The position numbers and the translations under genes are program-made. Shown here in pieces: positions 8,698-16,559 of a stretch of 64,000 nt of DNA. The notes beneath the pieces were generated by a model, which saw nothing but the letters and a program-made list of their open reading frames with translations, was not told where the DNA came from and searched no databases. The stretch comes from Afipia sp. Root123D2 (GTDB lineage Bacteria; Pseudomonadota; Alphaproteobacteria; Rhizobiales; Xanthobacteraceae): assembly GCF_001425835.1 (NCBI RefSeq), contig NZ_LMDP01000001.1, positions 1,476 to 65,475 on the forward strand, read 5' to 3'. Within the stretch, counting starts at the first letter, position 1. Every line of letters begins with the position of its first letter.

Positions 8698-8711
8698 TTG
8701 ACCTACATCAA
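8698..8711. promoter_or_regulatory. FixK/FNR-type box, VIT locus, proximal
   Basis: TTGACCTACATCAA, a perfect TTGA-N6-TCAA site, centre 48 bases downstream of the first box. It would activate a start near 8746 (inside the small ORF at 8729) or block the upstream start. Two sites this close suggest dual or graded control. Confidence 0.55.
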
Positions 8712-8728
8712 TTGTGGAGGTGTCCATC

Positions 8729-8881
8729 TTGAATAGCATTTGGCTTGAAAAAGTTGGTCTGACCCGCAAAGTTGTCACCGTGAAAGCCAATGTACCCATT
8801 TTGGATGCCGCAAATCTCAATGCTGCAAAACCACATAAGCTGATTGGAATGAAACCGGAGCGTGCAAAGCTTGCACCTTAA
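8729..8881 (+). CDS. Candidate small protein (50 aa), TTG start
   Basis: A 50-codon frame starting TTG at 8729 with GGAGG seven bases upstream, ending TAA 8879-8881. The product starts NSIWLEKVGLTRKVVTVKAN and is mildly basic, without a membrane segment or a family I recognise. It sits directly under two FixK/FNR boxes and upstream of the VIT transporter on the same strand. Coding status rests on the ribosome binding site and position only. Confidence 0.35.
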   Translation: MNSIWLEKVGLTRKVVTVKANVPILDAANLNAAKPHKLIGMKPERAKLAP

Positions 8882-8901
8882 TTTTTGGTGGCGTGACCGC
8901 A

Positions 8902-9009
8902 ATGATTAAACAATCAAGGTCATCCGAACGATCAGTTGCCGTTCCGGTCGCCAACAAACGCACCAAGCGAGCAAAAGTATCCCAACGCCAAGGCTGCGGG
9001 GGCATATGA
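8902..9009 (+). CDS. Candidate 35-aa leader ORF overlapping VIT gene
   Basis: ATG 8902 to TGA 9007-9009; the stop overlaps the VIT start ATG (ATATGAG), which would couple translation. The peptide is very basic (NKRTKRAKVSQRQGCGG). The ribosome binding site is weak. It may be a real coupling leader or chance. Confidence 0.25.
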   Translation: MIKQSRSSERSVAVPVANKRTKRAKVSQRQGCGGI

Positions 9010-9707
9010 GTCGCCTTCGGACGCACCCCGAGAACCATCTCGTCAATCGGATCGGATGGCTCCGAGCTGCCGTTCTGGGCGCAAATGACGGCATCATCTC
9101 GACCGCGAGCCTGATCGTCGGCGTTGCGGCGGCAGCCGCGACGCAAAATGACGTCCTGATCGCCGGCATCGCAGGGTTAGTTGCTGGAGCGATGTCGATG
9201 GCGGCTGGCGAGTATGTTTCAGTCAGTTCGCAGTCGGACACCGAGCAGGCTGATCTCGCGCGGGAACGGAAGGAGTTGGCCGACAACCCCGTGTTCGAAC
9301 TCGACGAACTTGCCGAAATCTACATCAAGCGCGGCGTCGACCAAACGTTGGCGCGAAAGGTGGCGCAGCAGCTGATGGCGAAGGACACGTTGACTGCGCA
9401 CGCGCGCGACGAACTGGGAATCTCGGAAATCACCACGGCGCGTCCGGTGCAGGCTGCGTTGGCCTCGGCTGCGATGTTTTCGGTCGGCGCCGCCATGCCG
9501 TTGCTGATGGTTATCGTATCGCCGGGCAATGCGCTGGTGCCGATCGTGTCCGCGGCATCGCTGGCTTTTCTCGCAGTGCTGGGGGCCGTCGGGGCAAAGG
9601 CGGGCGGCGCGAACATTCTGCGTGCCACCATCCGTGTGACGTTCTGGGGGGCGTTTGCCTTGGCGCTCACCGCCGGCATCGGCAAGCTGTTCGGGACGGT
9701 GGTCTGA
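9006..9707 (+). CDS. VIT1/CCC1-family Fe2+/Mn2+ transporter
   Basis: 233 residues of the VIT/CCC1 (DUF125) family, which moves Fe2+ or Mn2+ out of the cytosol. The diagnostic N-terminal segment RAAVLGANDGIISTASLIVGV is present, followed by GAMSMAAGEYVSVSSQ in TM2, a charged cytosolic metal-binding domain (about residues 75-140, ERKELADNPVFELDELAEIY) and three C-terminal membrane segments. The start overlaps a possible short upstream ORF. Two FixK/FNR boxes lie ~300 bases upstream. With the adjacent P1B-type ATPase 80 bases downstream it forms a likely divalent-metal export pair. Confidence 0.88.
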   Translation: MSRLRTHPENHLVNRIGWLRAAVLGANDGIISTASLIVGVAAAAATQNDVLIAGIAGLVAGAMSMAAGEYVSVSSQSDTEQADLARERKELADNPVFELDELAEIYIKRGVDQTLARKVAQQLMAKDTLTAHARDELGISEITTARPVQAALASAAMFSVGAAMPLLMVIVSPGNALVPIVSAASLAFLAVLGAVGAKAGGANILRATIRVTFWGAFALALTAGIGKLFGTVV

Positions 9708-9787
9708 GATCTCCGTTCTGTCGGTCATGCACGGGCATCTGGTAGTACGTCGGTCGGGCAGCCGCCGGTTTTGTAAGGTCGTTTGAG

Positions 9788-11626
9788 ATGCTTGCTGGTT
9801 TCGTGGTGCGAACTGTGTTGGTGCTGCTGCCGGCCTTCGGCCTCGGCCTTGGTCTTGTCATGCCGCTGCTTGGGCAGCCAGCGTGGCAGGATTGTGTCTG
9901 GGCGGCATTCACGATTCCGGTTCTGGCCGTCCTTGTCTACGACATTGTTGCAAGCCTGCGACGCGGCGAAGTCGGCCTCGATATCGTTGCGGTGCTTTCG
10001 ATGGCGGCCGCACTCATCGTCGGGGAAGAACTGGCCGCAGTCGTCGTCGCACTGATGTACGCCGGCGGCCAATTCCTCGAAGCATTTGCCGAACGCCACG
10101 CTCGCCGGGAGATGACGGCGCTGTTGGCGCGGGTCCCTCGAACCGCCATCCGACATCGCACGGGTGGCCTGGAAGAAGTCGAGCTGGACCTCATCATGCC
10201 GGGCGACCGCTTACTGATCCGGCAGGGCGATGTGGTCCCGGCCGACGGCAAGGTGGCAAGCGGGCTGGCGGTGCTTGATCAATCTGCGCTCACGGGAGAA
10301 TCCATTCCGGTTCAGCAGCCCGTCGGCGATGACGTCATGAGCGGAGCCACCAACGTCGGCGAAGCGTTTGATCTCAACGTGTCGCACCGCGCCGCCGAAA
10401 GCACTTATGCCGGCATCGTGCGTCTGGTCGACGGAGCGCAGCGCTCCAAGGCGCCGATGTCGCGACTGGCCGATCGCTTCGCGATCGTCTTTCTCATCAT
10501 CACGGTGCTGATCGCCGCTGTCGCGTGGTTCTTCACCGGCGATCCAGTACGCGCGGTCGCCGTTCTCGTCATCGCTACGCCGTGCCCGCTTATTCTTGCG
10601 GTGCCGGTCGCCATCGTTTCCGGCCTTTCCCGGGCGGCGCGACATGGCATTCTCATCAAGGGTGGCAAGGCCATCGAAGCGCTCGCGCACATTAATTCAC
10701 TGATCCTCGACAAGACCGGCACGCTCACCGATGGCAGGGCGAAGGTCGTCGCCGTCAACGTCGCGGCCGACGCCGATCCTGCCGATGTGTTCCGCCTGGC
10801 CGCTTCGCTCGATCAGGCGTCCAAGCACATCATCGCCCAGACCATTGTTGCCGAAGCACAGAACCGCCAGCTTAAGCTGACGATACCGTCGGACGTCGTC
10901 GAAACGCCCGGCGAAGGCGTCCGGGGCATTGTTGAAGGACGATCCGTCGCGGTCGGCGGCATCCAGTTCGTGATGTCCAGCTTGCCGCGAGAGACAAAAA
11001 ATCCCTTCCAATCGGTCAGAGTAGCTGGCGCAGTCATCGTCGCCATCGCCATCGACGGCCACATGGCGGGCGAGATCAGGCTGGCTGACGAACTGCGTGT
11101 GGGAACGCAGTCGCTGCTTCAGCGCTTGCGAGCGCTGGGCGTGCAACGGATCGTTCTCGCAACGGGGGACCGCAGCGAGGTCGCGGAAGCCATTGCGGCA
11201 GGCTTGGGGATCGACGCGGTCCGCTCAGAACTGACGCCGGATCAAAAAGTTCTGCTTGTGCTCTCCGAGCGGAAAAATGGATCGGTCATGATGGTGGGTG
11301 ACGGCATCAACGATGCGCCGGCGCTGGCCGCAGCCGATGTCGGCGTCGCCATGGGCGCAAGGGGCGCGGCGGCATCTGCCGAGGCCGCCGACGTTGTCAT
11401 TCTGGTCGATCACCTGGATCGCATCGTGCCCGCCATGGAGATCGCGCGACGTTCCCGTTTCATTGCGCTGGAAGGTGTCTTTGCCGGAATGGGGCTGTCG
11501 CTGATTGGAATGGTGGCCGCAGCGTTCGGCTACCTGACGCCGGTGCAGGGAGCCCTGATACAGGAAGCGATCGACGTTGCTGTGATCGTGAATGCCCTAA
11601 GAGCTTTAGGTGGCAAGGAATCTTAA
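9788..11626 (+). CDS. P1B-type metal-transporting ATPase with TPCP motif
   Basis: 612 residues with the full P-type core: actuator TGES at 169-172, phosphorylation loop DKTGT at 308-312, nucleotide-domain SKHI at 345-348 and hinge GDGINDAP from 504. The transmembrane metal motif is ATPCPLIL (TPCP at 264-267) rather than CPC, CPH or SPC. TPCP marks the P1B-5 group, exemplified by Sinorhizobium meliloti Nia (Ni/Fe). There is no N-terminal HMA domain and no C-terminal hemerythrin domain. The nucleotide-binding HP dipeptide reads HI. The last helix carries QEAIDVAVIVNAL. Likely substrate Fe2+/Ni2+/Mn2+ export; the exact metal is not decidable here. Co-directional with the VIT gene. Confidence 0.9.
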   Translation: MLAGFVVRTVLVLLPAFGLGLGLVMPLLGQPAWQDCVWAAFTIPVLAVLVYDIVASLRRGEVGLDIVAVLSMAAALIVGEELAAVVVALMYAGGQFLEAFAERHARREMTALLARVPRTAIRHRTGGLEEVELDLIMPGDRLLIRQGDVVPADGKVASGLAVLDQSALTGESIPVQQPVGDDVMSGATNVGEAFDLNVSHRAAESTYAGIVRLVDGAQRSKAPMSRLADRFAIVFLIITVLIAAVAWFFTGDPVRAVAVLVIATPCPLILAVPVAIVSGLSRAARHGILIKGGKAIEALAHINSLILDKTGTLTDGRAKVVAVNVAADADPADVFRLAASLDQASKHIIAQTIVAEAQNRQLKLTIPSDVVETPGEGVRGIVEGRSVAVGGIQFVMSSLPRETKNPFQSVRVAGAVIVAIAIDGHMAGEIRLADELRVGTQSLLQRLRALGVQRIVLATGDRSEVAEAIAAGLGIDAVRSELTPDQKVLLVLSERKNGSVMMVGDGINDAPALAAADVGVAMGARGAAASAEAADVVILVDHLDRIVPAMEIARRSRFIALEGVFAGMGLSLIGMVAAAFGYLTPVQGALIQEAIDVAVIVNALRALGGKES

Positions 11627-11757
11627 TCAGCCATAGCTGCCCTGGCACAATCGCGGTAGGTGTTCCAACAAGTTCTCCGCTCCGCGGGTGCCCGTTCGGG
11701 GGGCAACCGGTTGGTCTTTCCACAATTTGCGCAGACGACCCGCCGACCATCGTTCAT
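11623..11757 (-). pseudogene. Fragment of thioredoxin 2 (trxC) N-terminal zinc ribbon
   Basis: From ATG 11757 the minus strand reads MNDGRRVVCANCGKTNRLPP, closely like the N-terminal CxxC...NRxP zinc ribbon of TrxC. After about residue 25 the similarity stops; no second CxxC of the ribbon and no thioredoxin WCGPC core follow. The frame closes over the stop codon of the P1B ATPase. A leftover of a trxC gene destroyed when the neighbours were assembled. Confidence 0.55.
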
Positions 11758-11865
11758 GTGCCTGTCTTGGCCTCCTTGATTTTCGCGACTTCCGCCATGT
11801 TCGTCACCGCTGCGTTTACCGGTGCAGTTGCACCAACTCATTTGTGCCTACTGCGAGTACCTATC

Positions 11866-11895
11866 TTGACTGTATATTCAATATTACGTATATAC
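11866..11895 (+). promoter_or_regulatory. Promoter with embedded operator for ArsR-type gene
   Basis: TTGACT at 11866-11871 and TATATA at 11889-11894 are spaced by 17 bases, a near-consensus sigma-70 promoter. The spacer and -10 contain an AT-rich inverted repeat: GTATAT (11872-11877) and ATATAC (11890-11895). A repressor bound there would block RNA polymerase, as expected for autoregulation. The predicted start (about 11901) coincides with the ATG at 11902. Confidence 0.65.
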
Positions 11896-11901
11896 GCAAG
11901 T

Positions 11902-12234
11902 ATGAAAATTGATAGCAAGATAATGGAAGCGGCAGCCGATCAGGCCAGCGATCTCTTGAAGGCACTTTCCAACAGGCATCGCCTGTTGATCATTTGCCAG
12001 TTGATCGATGGCGAGCGCTCGGTTGGCGATCTCGCCCAGTTCCTGGACCTTCGTGACTCGACTGTGTCCCAGCATCTGGCGCTCCTTCGCAAAGACGGAC
12101 TCGTATCTGCGCGTCGTGACGCCCAGACGATCTACTACTCAATCGCCAGCGATCCCGCGCGCGAAGTCTTGAAGACGCTCTATCAAGTCTATTGTGTGCC
12201 CGCGAAGCCGGGAAAATCCAAGCGAAAATTATAG
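11902..12234 (+). CDS. ArsR-family repressor, SqrR/BigR-like persulfide sensor type
   Basis: 110 residues with a winged helix-turn-helix (LKALSNRHRLLIICQL, then STVSQHLALLRKDGLVSARR, then wing DAQTIYYSI). Two cysteines only, C32 in helix 2 and C98 in the C-terminal helix, 66 residues apart. This is the spacing of the C41/C107 pair of SqrR and C42/C108 of BigR, which form a tetrasulfide or disulfide and release DNA in response to reactive sulfur. The arsenic-type CVC motif is absent. ATG 11902 is chosen because the promoter start falls there; longer in-frame starts lie upstream of the promoter. It precedes the RND efflux operon, its probable target besides itself. Confidence 0.82.
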   Translation: MKIDSKIMEAAADQASDLLKALSNRHRLLIICQLIDGERSVGDLAQFLDLRDSTVSQHLALLRKDGLVSARRDAQTIYYSIASDPAREVLKTLYQVYCVPAKPGKSKRKL

Positions 12235-12252
12235 TGCCGACGTGCCGGCAAC

Positions 12253-12266
12253 TTGAGGCAGGTCAA
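12253..12266. promoter_or_regulatory. FixK/FNR-type box before RND operon
   Basis: TTGAGGCAGGTCAA, a perfect TTGA-N6-TCAA site differing from the 8650 box by one base in its centre. At -41.5 it gives a start near 12301, 43 bases ahead of the membrane-fusion gene ATG. It sits between the ArsR-type gene and the efflux genes, giving the latter their own oxygen-linked promoter. Confidence 0.6.
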
Positions 12267-12343
12267 TGTGGCTGCGACAATGTCAGCGAGAAGTCGCTGC
12301 GCTCAGTGCAGCTATGCAGCGCGTACCGTCAGGTGGATGGAAA

Positions 12344-13333
12344 ATGTTTAGATTGGTGATGCTCGGGATGCTTGCCGCGAGCGCGTTCGCCGCGCCTGTA
12401 GCCGTGGCCGAAACTCTCACGGTTACGTCACGCGCGGTGTCCGACGAAAAGGCGGTGTTCGCCACCGTTGAGAGCATCAGCGTTGTGCCGGCGCGTGGAC
12501 GCATTGGTGGCGTCGTCATTCAGCTCAATGTACGTGAAGGCGATTCTGTCACGAGCGGCCAGGCCATCGCGGCGATTGGAGACGAAAAGCTCGCATTGCA
12601 GATGAAAGCGCTCGACGCGCAGATCGACGCGTTGCAGGCGCAATCGAACCAGGCGCAAGTCGATTTTAGCCGCATCGAGGGTTTGGTGGAGCGTGGCACG
12701 CTGCCCCGCGTCAAGCTCGACGAGGCCAGGACCGCACTCAACGTTGCCGAAAACGGTCTACGGGCGCGGACCGCCGAGCGTGCCGTCATCCAGCAGCAAC
12801 TCAATGAGGGACAGGTGCTTGCCCCGGCCGGCGGGCGCGTCCTGAAAAAGTTGGTAGCAGTCGGTTCAGTCGTGCTGCCCGGCGATCCGGTTGCGATGAT
12901 CGCGCAGCAGAATTTCAAACTCCGGCTGCGGGTGCCGGAGCGCCATGCCCGTTTTCTCAAAGCCGGCGACAAGGTTCGCGTCGATGGTGCCGAGTTCGGC
13001 GAGCAGATCTCAAAGACCGGCGTGATCGACTTGGTCTATCCGCAGATCGAAGATGGCCGCGTCATCGCCGATGCCACGGTGGAGAACCTCGGCGAATATT
13101 TTGTCGGCGACCGGCTCCGAGTCTGGATCCCGGGTGGCACGCGAACGGCGTTCGTGATCCCGTCAGACTATGTGACGACTCGTTTTGGCGTTGATTACGT
13201 CCACCTGACTCAGGGGGGCCGGACTCTCGACGTACCGGTGCAACGTGGGCGTAACCTGCCCAGTGTCGAGTTTCCCAAGGGCCTCGAAATACTGTCCGGC
13301 ATTCGTGTTGGCGACAAGCTGGTGCACCCGTGA
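12344..13333 (+). CDS. RND efflux periplasmic adaptor (membrane fusion protein)
   Basis: 329 residues from ATG 12344, which has AGGTGG seven bases upstream; an in-frame ATG at 12266 would hide the signal peptide. Signal sequence FRLVMLGMLAASAFAAPVAVA. The lipoyl/barrel-sandwich half (RIGGVVIQLNVREGDSVTSG) is followed by a coiled-coil hairpin (about residues 90-160) and the second lipoyl half (VLAPAGGRVLKKLVAVGSVV), then beta-barrel and membrane-proximal domains. It bridges the RND pump to an outer-membrane channel. The stop codon overlaps the GTG of the pump gene by four bases (GTGA), so translation is coupled. Confidence 0.9.
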   Translation: MFRLVMLGMLAASAFAAPVAVAETLTVTSRAVSDEKAVFATVESISVVPARGRIGGVVIQLNVREGDSVTSGQAIAAIGDEKLALQMKALDAQIDALQAQSNQAQVDFSRIEGLVERGTLPRVKLDEARTALNVAENGLRARTAERAVIQQQLNEGQVLAPAGGRVLKKLVAVGSVVLPGDPVAMIAQQNFKLRLRVPERHARFLKAGDKVRVDGAEFGEQISKTGVIDLVYPQIEDGRVIADATVENLGEYFVGDRLRVWIPGGTRTAFVIPSDYVTTRFGVDYVHLTQGGRTLDVPVQRGRNLPSVEFPKGLEILSGIRVGDKLVHP

Positions 13334-16300
13334 ATCTCGGCCTCTCCGGACGATTGACGCAGGCGACCATCAGATCGCCGCTGACGCCGCTGTTCCTGCT
13401 GGCATCGCTGATGCTTGGACTGATCGCCGTCATGGTCATTCCGCGCGAGGAAGAACCGCAGATCAGTGTTCCCATGGTCGACATCCGCGTCAATGCCGAC
13501 GGCCTGCGTGGGCCGGATGCGGTCGAACTCGTCACCAAGCCGCTCGAAGCCATTGTCAAAGGCATCGACGGCGTGGAGCACGTCTACAGCCAGACTGAAG
13601 ACGATCGGGTGATGGTGACAGCGCGCTTCCTGGTCGGAACCAGATCCGACGAAGCGATCCTGCGCGTCCATGAAAAACTTCGCGCCAATCTCGATAGAAT
13701 TCCAATCGGCATTCCAGAGCCGCTGGTTATCGGACGCGGGATCAACGACGTGGCGGTGACCGTCCTCACTTTGTCTCCGAAGCCGGAAGCGGCGGGGCGC
13801 TGGACCGACACGAGCCTGTATGAACTGGCTGACAAGCTGCGGACCGAACTGACCAAGGTCGATAATGTCGGATTGAGCTATATTTCCGGAGGCGCCGCCC
13901 CCCAGATCCGCGTCGAGCCCGATCCGGAGAAGCTGTCGCTGTTCGGCGTTACGCTTCAACAGCTGGTCGCCAAGGTCAAGGATGCCAATCGTTCATTCCT
14001 GGCGGGCGACGTTCGCGACGGCGGCATCGTTCGCAACGTCGCGGCTGGACAGACCCTGTCGGGAATTCCCGATGTCGGGCTGCTCCTGATTACGACGCGG
14101 GACGGGCGGCCCGTTTACGTGAAGGATGTCGCGTCGGTCGTCATCGGGCCGAGCGCGGCTGAGCACCGCGTCTGGAACGACGCGCGCGACGGCAAGGGCA
14201 ACTGGGAGCGCGTGCCTGCGGTCAGCCTTGCCCTGGCCAAGCGCGCGGGCGCCAACGCAGTGCTCGTCGCAGAGGACATTTCGCATCGGCTCGATGGGCT
14301 GAAACAGCGACTGATTCCCGACGATGTTCAGGTCACGGTCACCCGCGACTATGGCGAGACTGCCAACGAAAAGGCCAACGAACTGCTGTTTCACCTTGGT
14401 CTCGCGACGATTTCGATCGTGGCGCTGATCGCCATTGCGATCGGCTGGCGTGAGGCACTGGTGACGCTGGTCGTCATCCCCACCACGATCTTGCTGACGC
14501 TGTTCGCAGCCAATCTGATGGGCTACACGATCAATCGTGTCAGCCTGTTCGCACTGATCTTCTCGATCGGCATCCTTGTCGACGACGCGATCGTCGTGGT
14601 CGAGAACATTGCCCGCCACTGGGGGATGAAAGACGGCAGGCCGCGCCTGCAGGCTACGATCGAGGCCGTCGCCGAGGTCGGAAATCCGACCGTCGTTGCG
14701 ACGTTGACGGTGGTTGCGGCGCTGTTGCCGATGCTGTTTGTATCCGGCTTGATGGGCCCCTACATGGCGCCGATCCCGGCCAATGCCTCAGCGGCCATGC
14801 TGTTTTCGTTCGTCGTTGCCATGGTGGTGGCACCTTGGCTGATGTTGCGGCTGGCGCCTCGCGAAGGCGCCGCCGGTTCGGATCATGCCGCTCACCAAGA
14901 AGGCCCACTCGGGCGCATCTACCGGCGCTTCGCCACTCCGATCGTGCGCAGCAAGCGCTCATCCTGGGTGTTCCTGATTGCCGTCGGCGTCGCAACGCTG
15001 TTGTCGATGATGCTGTTTGTGACCAAGTCAGTGACGGTCAAACTTCTGCCGTTCGACAATAAGTCCGAAATCGCCGTCATGGTCGATGCGTCCGAAGGCG
15101 CAAGCCTTGAGGACACCGAACGGGTGCTGTTTCAGGCTGCCGATATCGCGCGCGGATTGCCTGAGATCATGTCGGTGCAGTCCTATGCCGGCACGCCGGC
15201 GCCGTTCAATTTCAACGGTCTCGTGCGTCACTATTACCTGCGCGAACGGCCTGAACTGGGTGAACTGCAGGTCAACCTCGTCGCGCGCGGGGAGCGCAAG
15301 CGGGCCAGCCACGATATCGCACTCGACCTGCGGCAGCGTCTCAAGGCGGTCCGCATCCCCGCCGGCACCAGCATCAAGGTTGTCGAGGTGCCGCCTGGTC
15401 CGCCGGTGCTGGCGACATTGCTGGCTGAAATCTATGGACCCGATGCGGCGACCCGCAGGGCGGTCACCGGTGAGTTGAAGAAAATCTTCTCGGAAGTGCC
15501 GTTCATCGTCGACATCGACGATTCGATCGGCGAGAAGCGGCCGCGATTGCGCCTGTCGATCGATCAGGATCGGCTCGAGTTCTTCGGCGTTGAACAGCGC
15601 GACGTCTACGACACCATTCAGACGCTGTTCCGTGGCGTGCCGATCGGCTATTCGCACCGTGGCGAAGACCGCAATCCGATCGAAATCGCGGTCAGGCTGC
15701 CGAAGCGCGATCTCGCCTGGACGGAGGCGCTGGCTTCGACACCAGTGCCGGCCAATACGCTGCCGGGCAGCAAGACAGTTGTCGAACTCGGACAGGTCGT
15801 CAAGGCGACCGTCGAGCAGGGCTCGCCGGCGATATTTCGGCGTGACGGAAGGTTTGCCGACATGGTGATGGCCGAGCTCGCGGGCCGCTTCGAGGCACCG
15901 CTCTATGGCACGCTGGAGGTCGCCAAGCGCGTCGATGCCCACGACTGGGGCGCGCTACCCAAGCCCGTTATCAGCATGCATGGGCAGCCAACCGACGAAT
16001 CGCACCCCACGCTGTTGTGGGACGGCGAATGGGAAATCACCTATGTGACGTTCCGTGACATGGGCGCGGCGTTCGCCGCCGCTATCCTCGGCATCTACGT
16101 GTTGGTGGTGGCCCAGTTCCGCAGCTTCAAACTTCCGTTGGTCATTCTCACGCCGATACCGCTGACGCTGATCGGAATCCTGATTGGCCATTGGCTGTTG
16201 GGCGCACCATTCACCGCGACGTCGATGATCGGGTTCATTGCGCTGGCGGGCATCATCGTCCGCAATTCGATCTTGCTGGTTGACTTCATCCGGCACAGCG

Positions 16301-16548
16301 GCGGACAGGGCAAGACCCTGCGCGATGTGGTGCTGGAAGCCGGCGCCGTGCGCTTCAAGCCGATCCTGCTTACCGCGCTGGCCGCCATGATCGGTGCCGC
16401 CACTATCCTGCTCGATCCGATTTTCCAGGGTCTGGCGATTTCGCTGCTGTTCGGCCTCGCGTCCTCAACGCTGCTTACGGTCCTCGTCATCCCCGCAATT
16501 TATATTGCGCTACGCCAGCCCCCGCCGCAGAAATCACCCACCAAGTAA
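13330..16548 (+). CDS. RND efflux pump permease (AcrB/HAE family)
   Basis: 1072 residues, GTG start inside the preceding stop. Twelve membrane segments in the usual 1+5+1+5 pattern with two large periplasmic loops. TM1 is TPLFLLASLMLGLIAVMVIP; the proton-relay acidic pair lies in TM4 (GILVDDAIVVVENI). The second half repeats the fold (FTATSMIGFIALAGIIVRNS). The start motif IPREEEPQISVPMVDI fits drug/organic-type HAE pumps better than the heavy-metal CusA type, so the substrate could be an organic or sulfur compound. No outer-membrane channel gene is adjacent. Control likely combines the SqrR/BigR-like repressor and the FixK box. Confidence 0.92.
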   Translation: MNLGLSGRLTQATIRSPLTPLFLLASLMLGLIAVMVIPREEEPQISVPMVDIRVNADGLRGPDAVELVTKPLEAIVKGIDGVEHVYSQTEDDRVMVTARFLVGTRSDEAILRVHEKLRANLDRIPIGIPEPLVIGRGINDVAVTVLTLSPKPEAAGRWTDTSLYELADKLRTELTKVDNVGLSYISGGAAPQIRVEPDPEKLSLFGVTLQQLVAKVKDANRSFLAGDVRDGGIVRNVAAGQTLSGIPDVGLLLITTRDGRPVYVKDVASVVIGPSAAEHRVWNDARDGKGNWERVPAVSLALAKRAGANAVLVAEDISHRLDGLKQRLIPDDVQVTVTRDYGETANEKANELLFHLGLATISIVALIAIAIGWREALVTLVVIPTTILLTLFAANLMGYTINRVSLFALIFSIGILVDDAIVVVENIARHWGMKDGRPRLQATIEAVAEVGNPTVVATLTVVAALLPMLFVSGLMGPYMAPIPANASAAMLFSFVVAMVVAPWLMLRLAPREGAAGSDHAAHQEGPLGRIYRRFATPIVRSKRSSWVFLIAVGVATLLSMMLFVTKSVTVKLLPFDNKSEIAVMVDASEGASLEDTERVLFQAADIARGLPEIMSVQSYAGTPAPFNFNGLVRHYYLRERPELGELQVNLVARGERKRASHDIALDLRQRLKAVRIPAGTSIKVVEVPPGPPVLATLLAEIYGPDAATRRAVTGELKKIFSEVPFIVDIDDSIGEKRPRLRLSIDQDRLEFFGVEQRDVYDTIQTLFRGVPIGYSHRGEDRNPIEIAVRLPKRDLAWTEALASTPVPANTLPGSKTVVELGQVVKATVEQGSPAIFRRDGRFADMVMAELAGRFEAPLYGTLEVAKRVDAHDWGALPKPVISMHGQPTDESHPTLLWDGEWEITYVTFRDMGAAFAAAILGIYVLVVAQFRSFKLPLVILTPIPLTLIGILIGHWLLGAPFTATSMIGFIALAGIIVRNSILLVDFIRHSGGQGKTLRDVVLEAGAVRFKPILLTALAAMIGAATILLDPIFQGLAISLLFGLASSTLLTVLVIPAIYIALRQPPPQKSPTK

Positions 16549-16559
16549 GGAGCCCTGTC

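Noticed and set aside
11758-11901. Longer form of the ArsR-type protein starting at 11758
   Set aside because: The extension crosses a near-consensus promoter and has no similarity to ArsR proteins.
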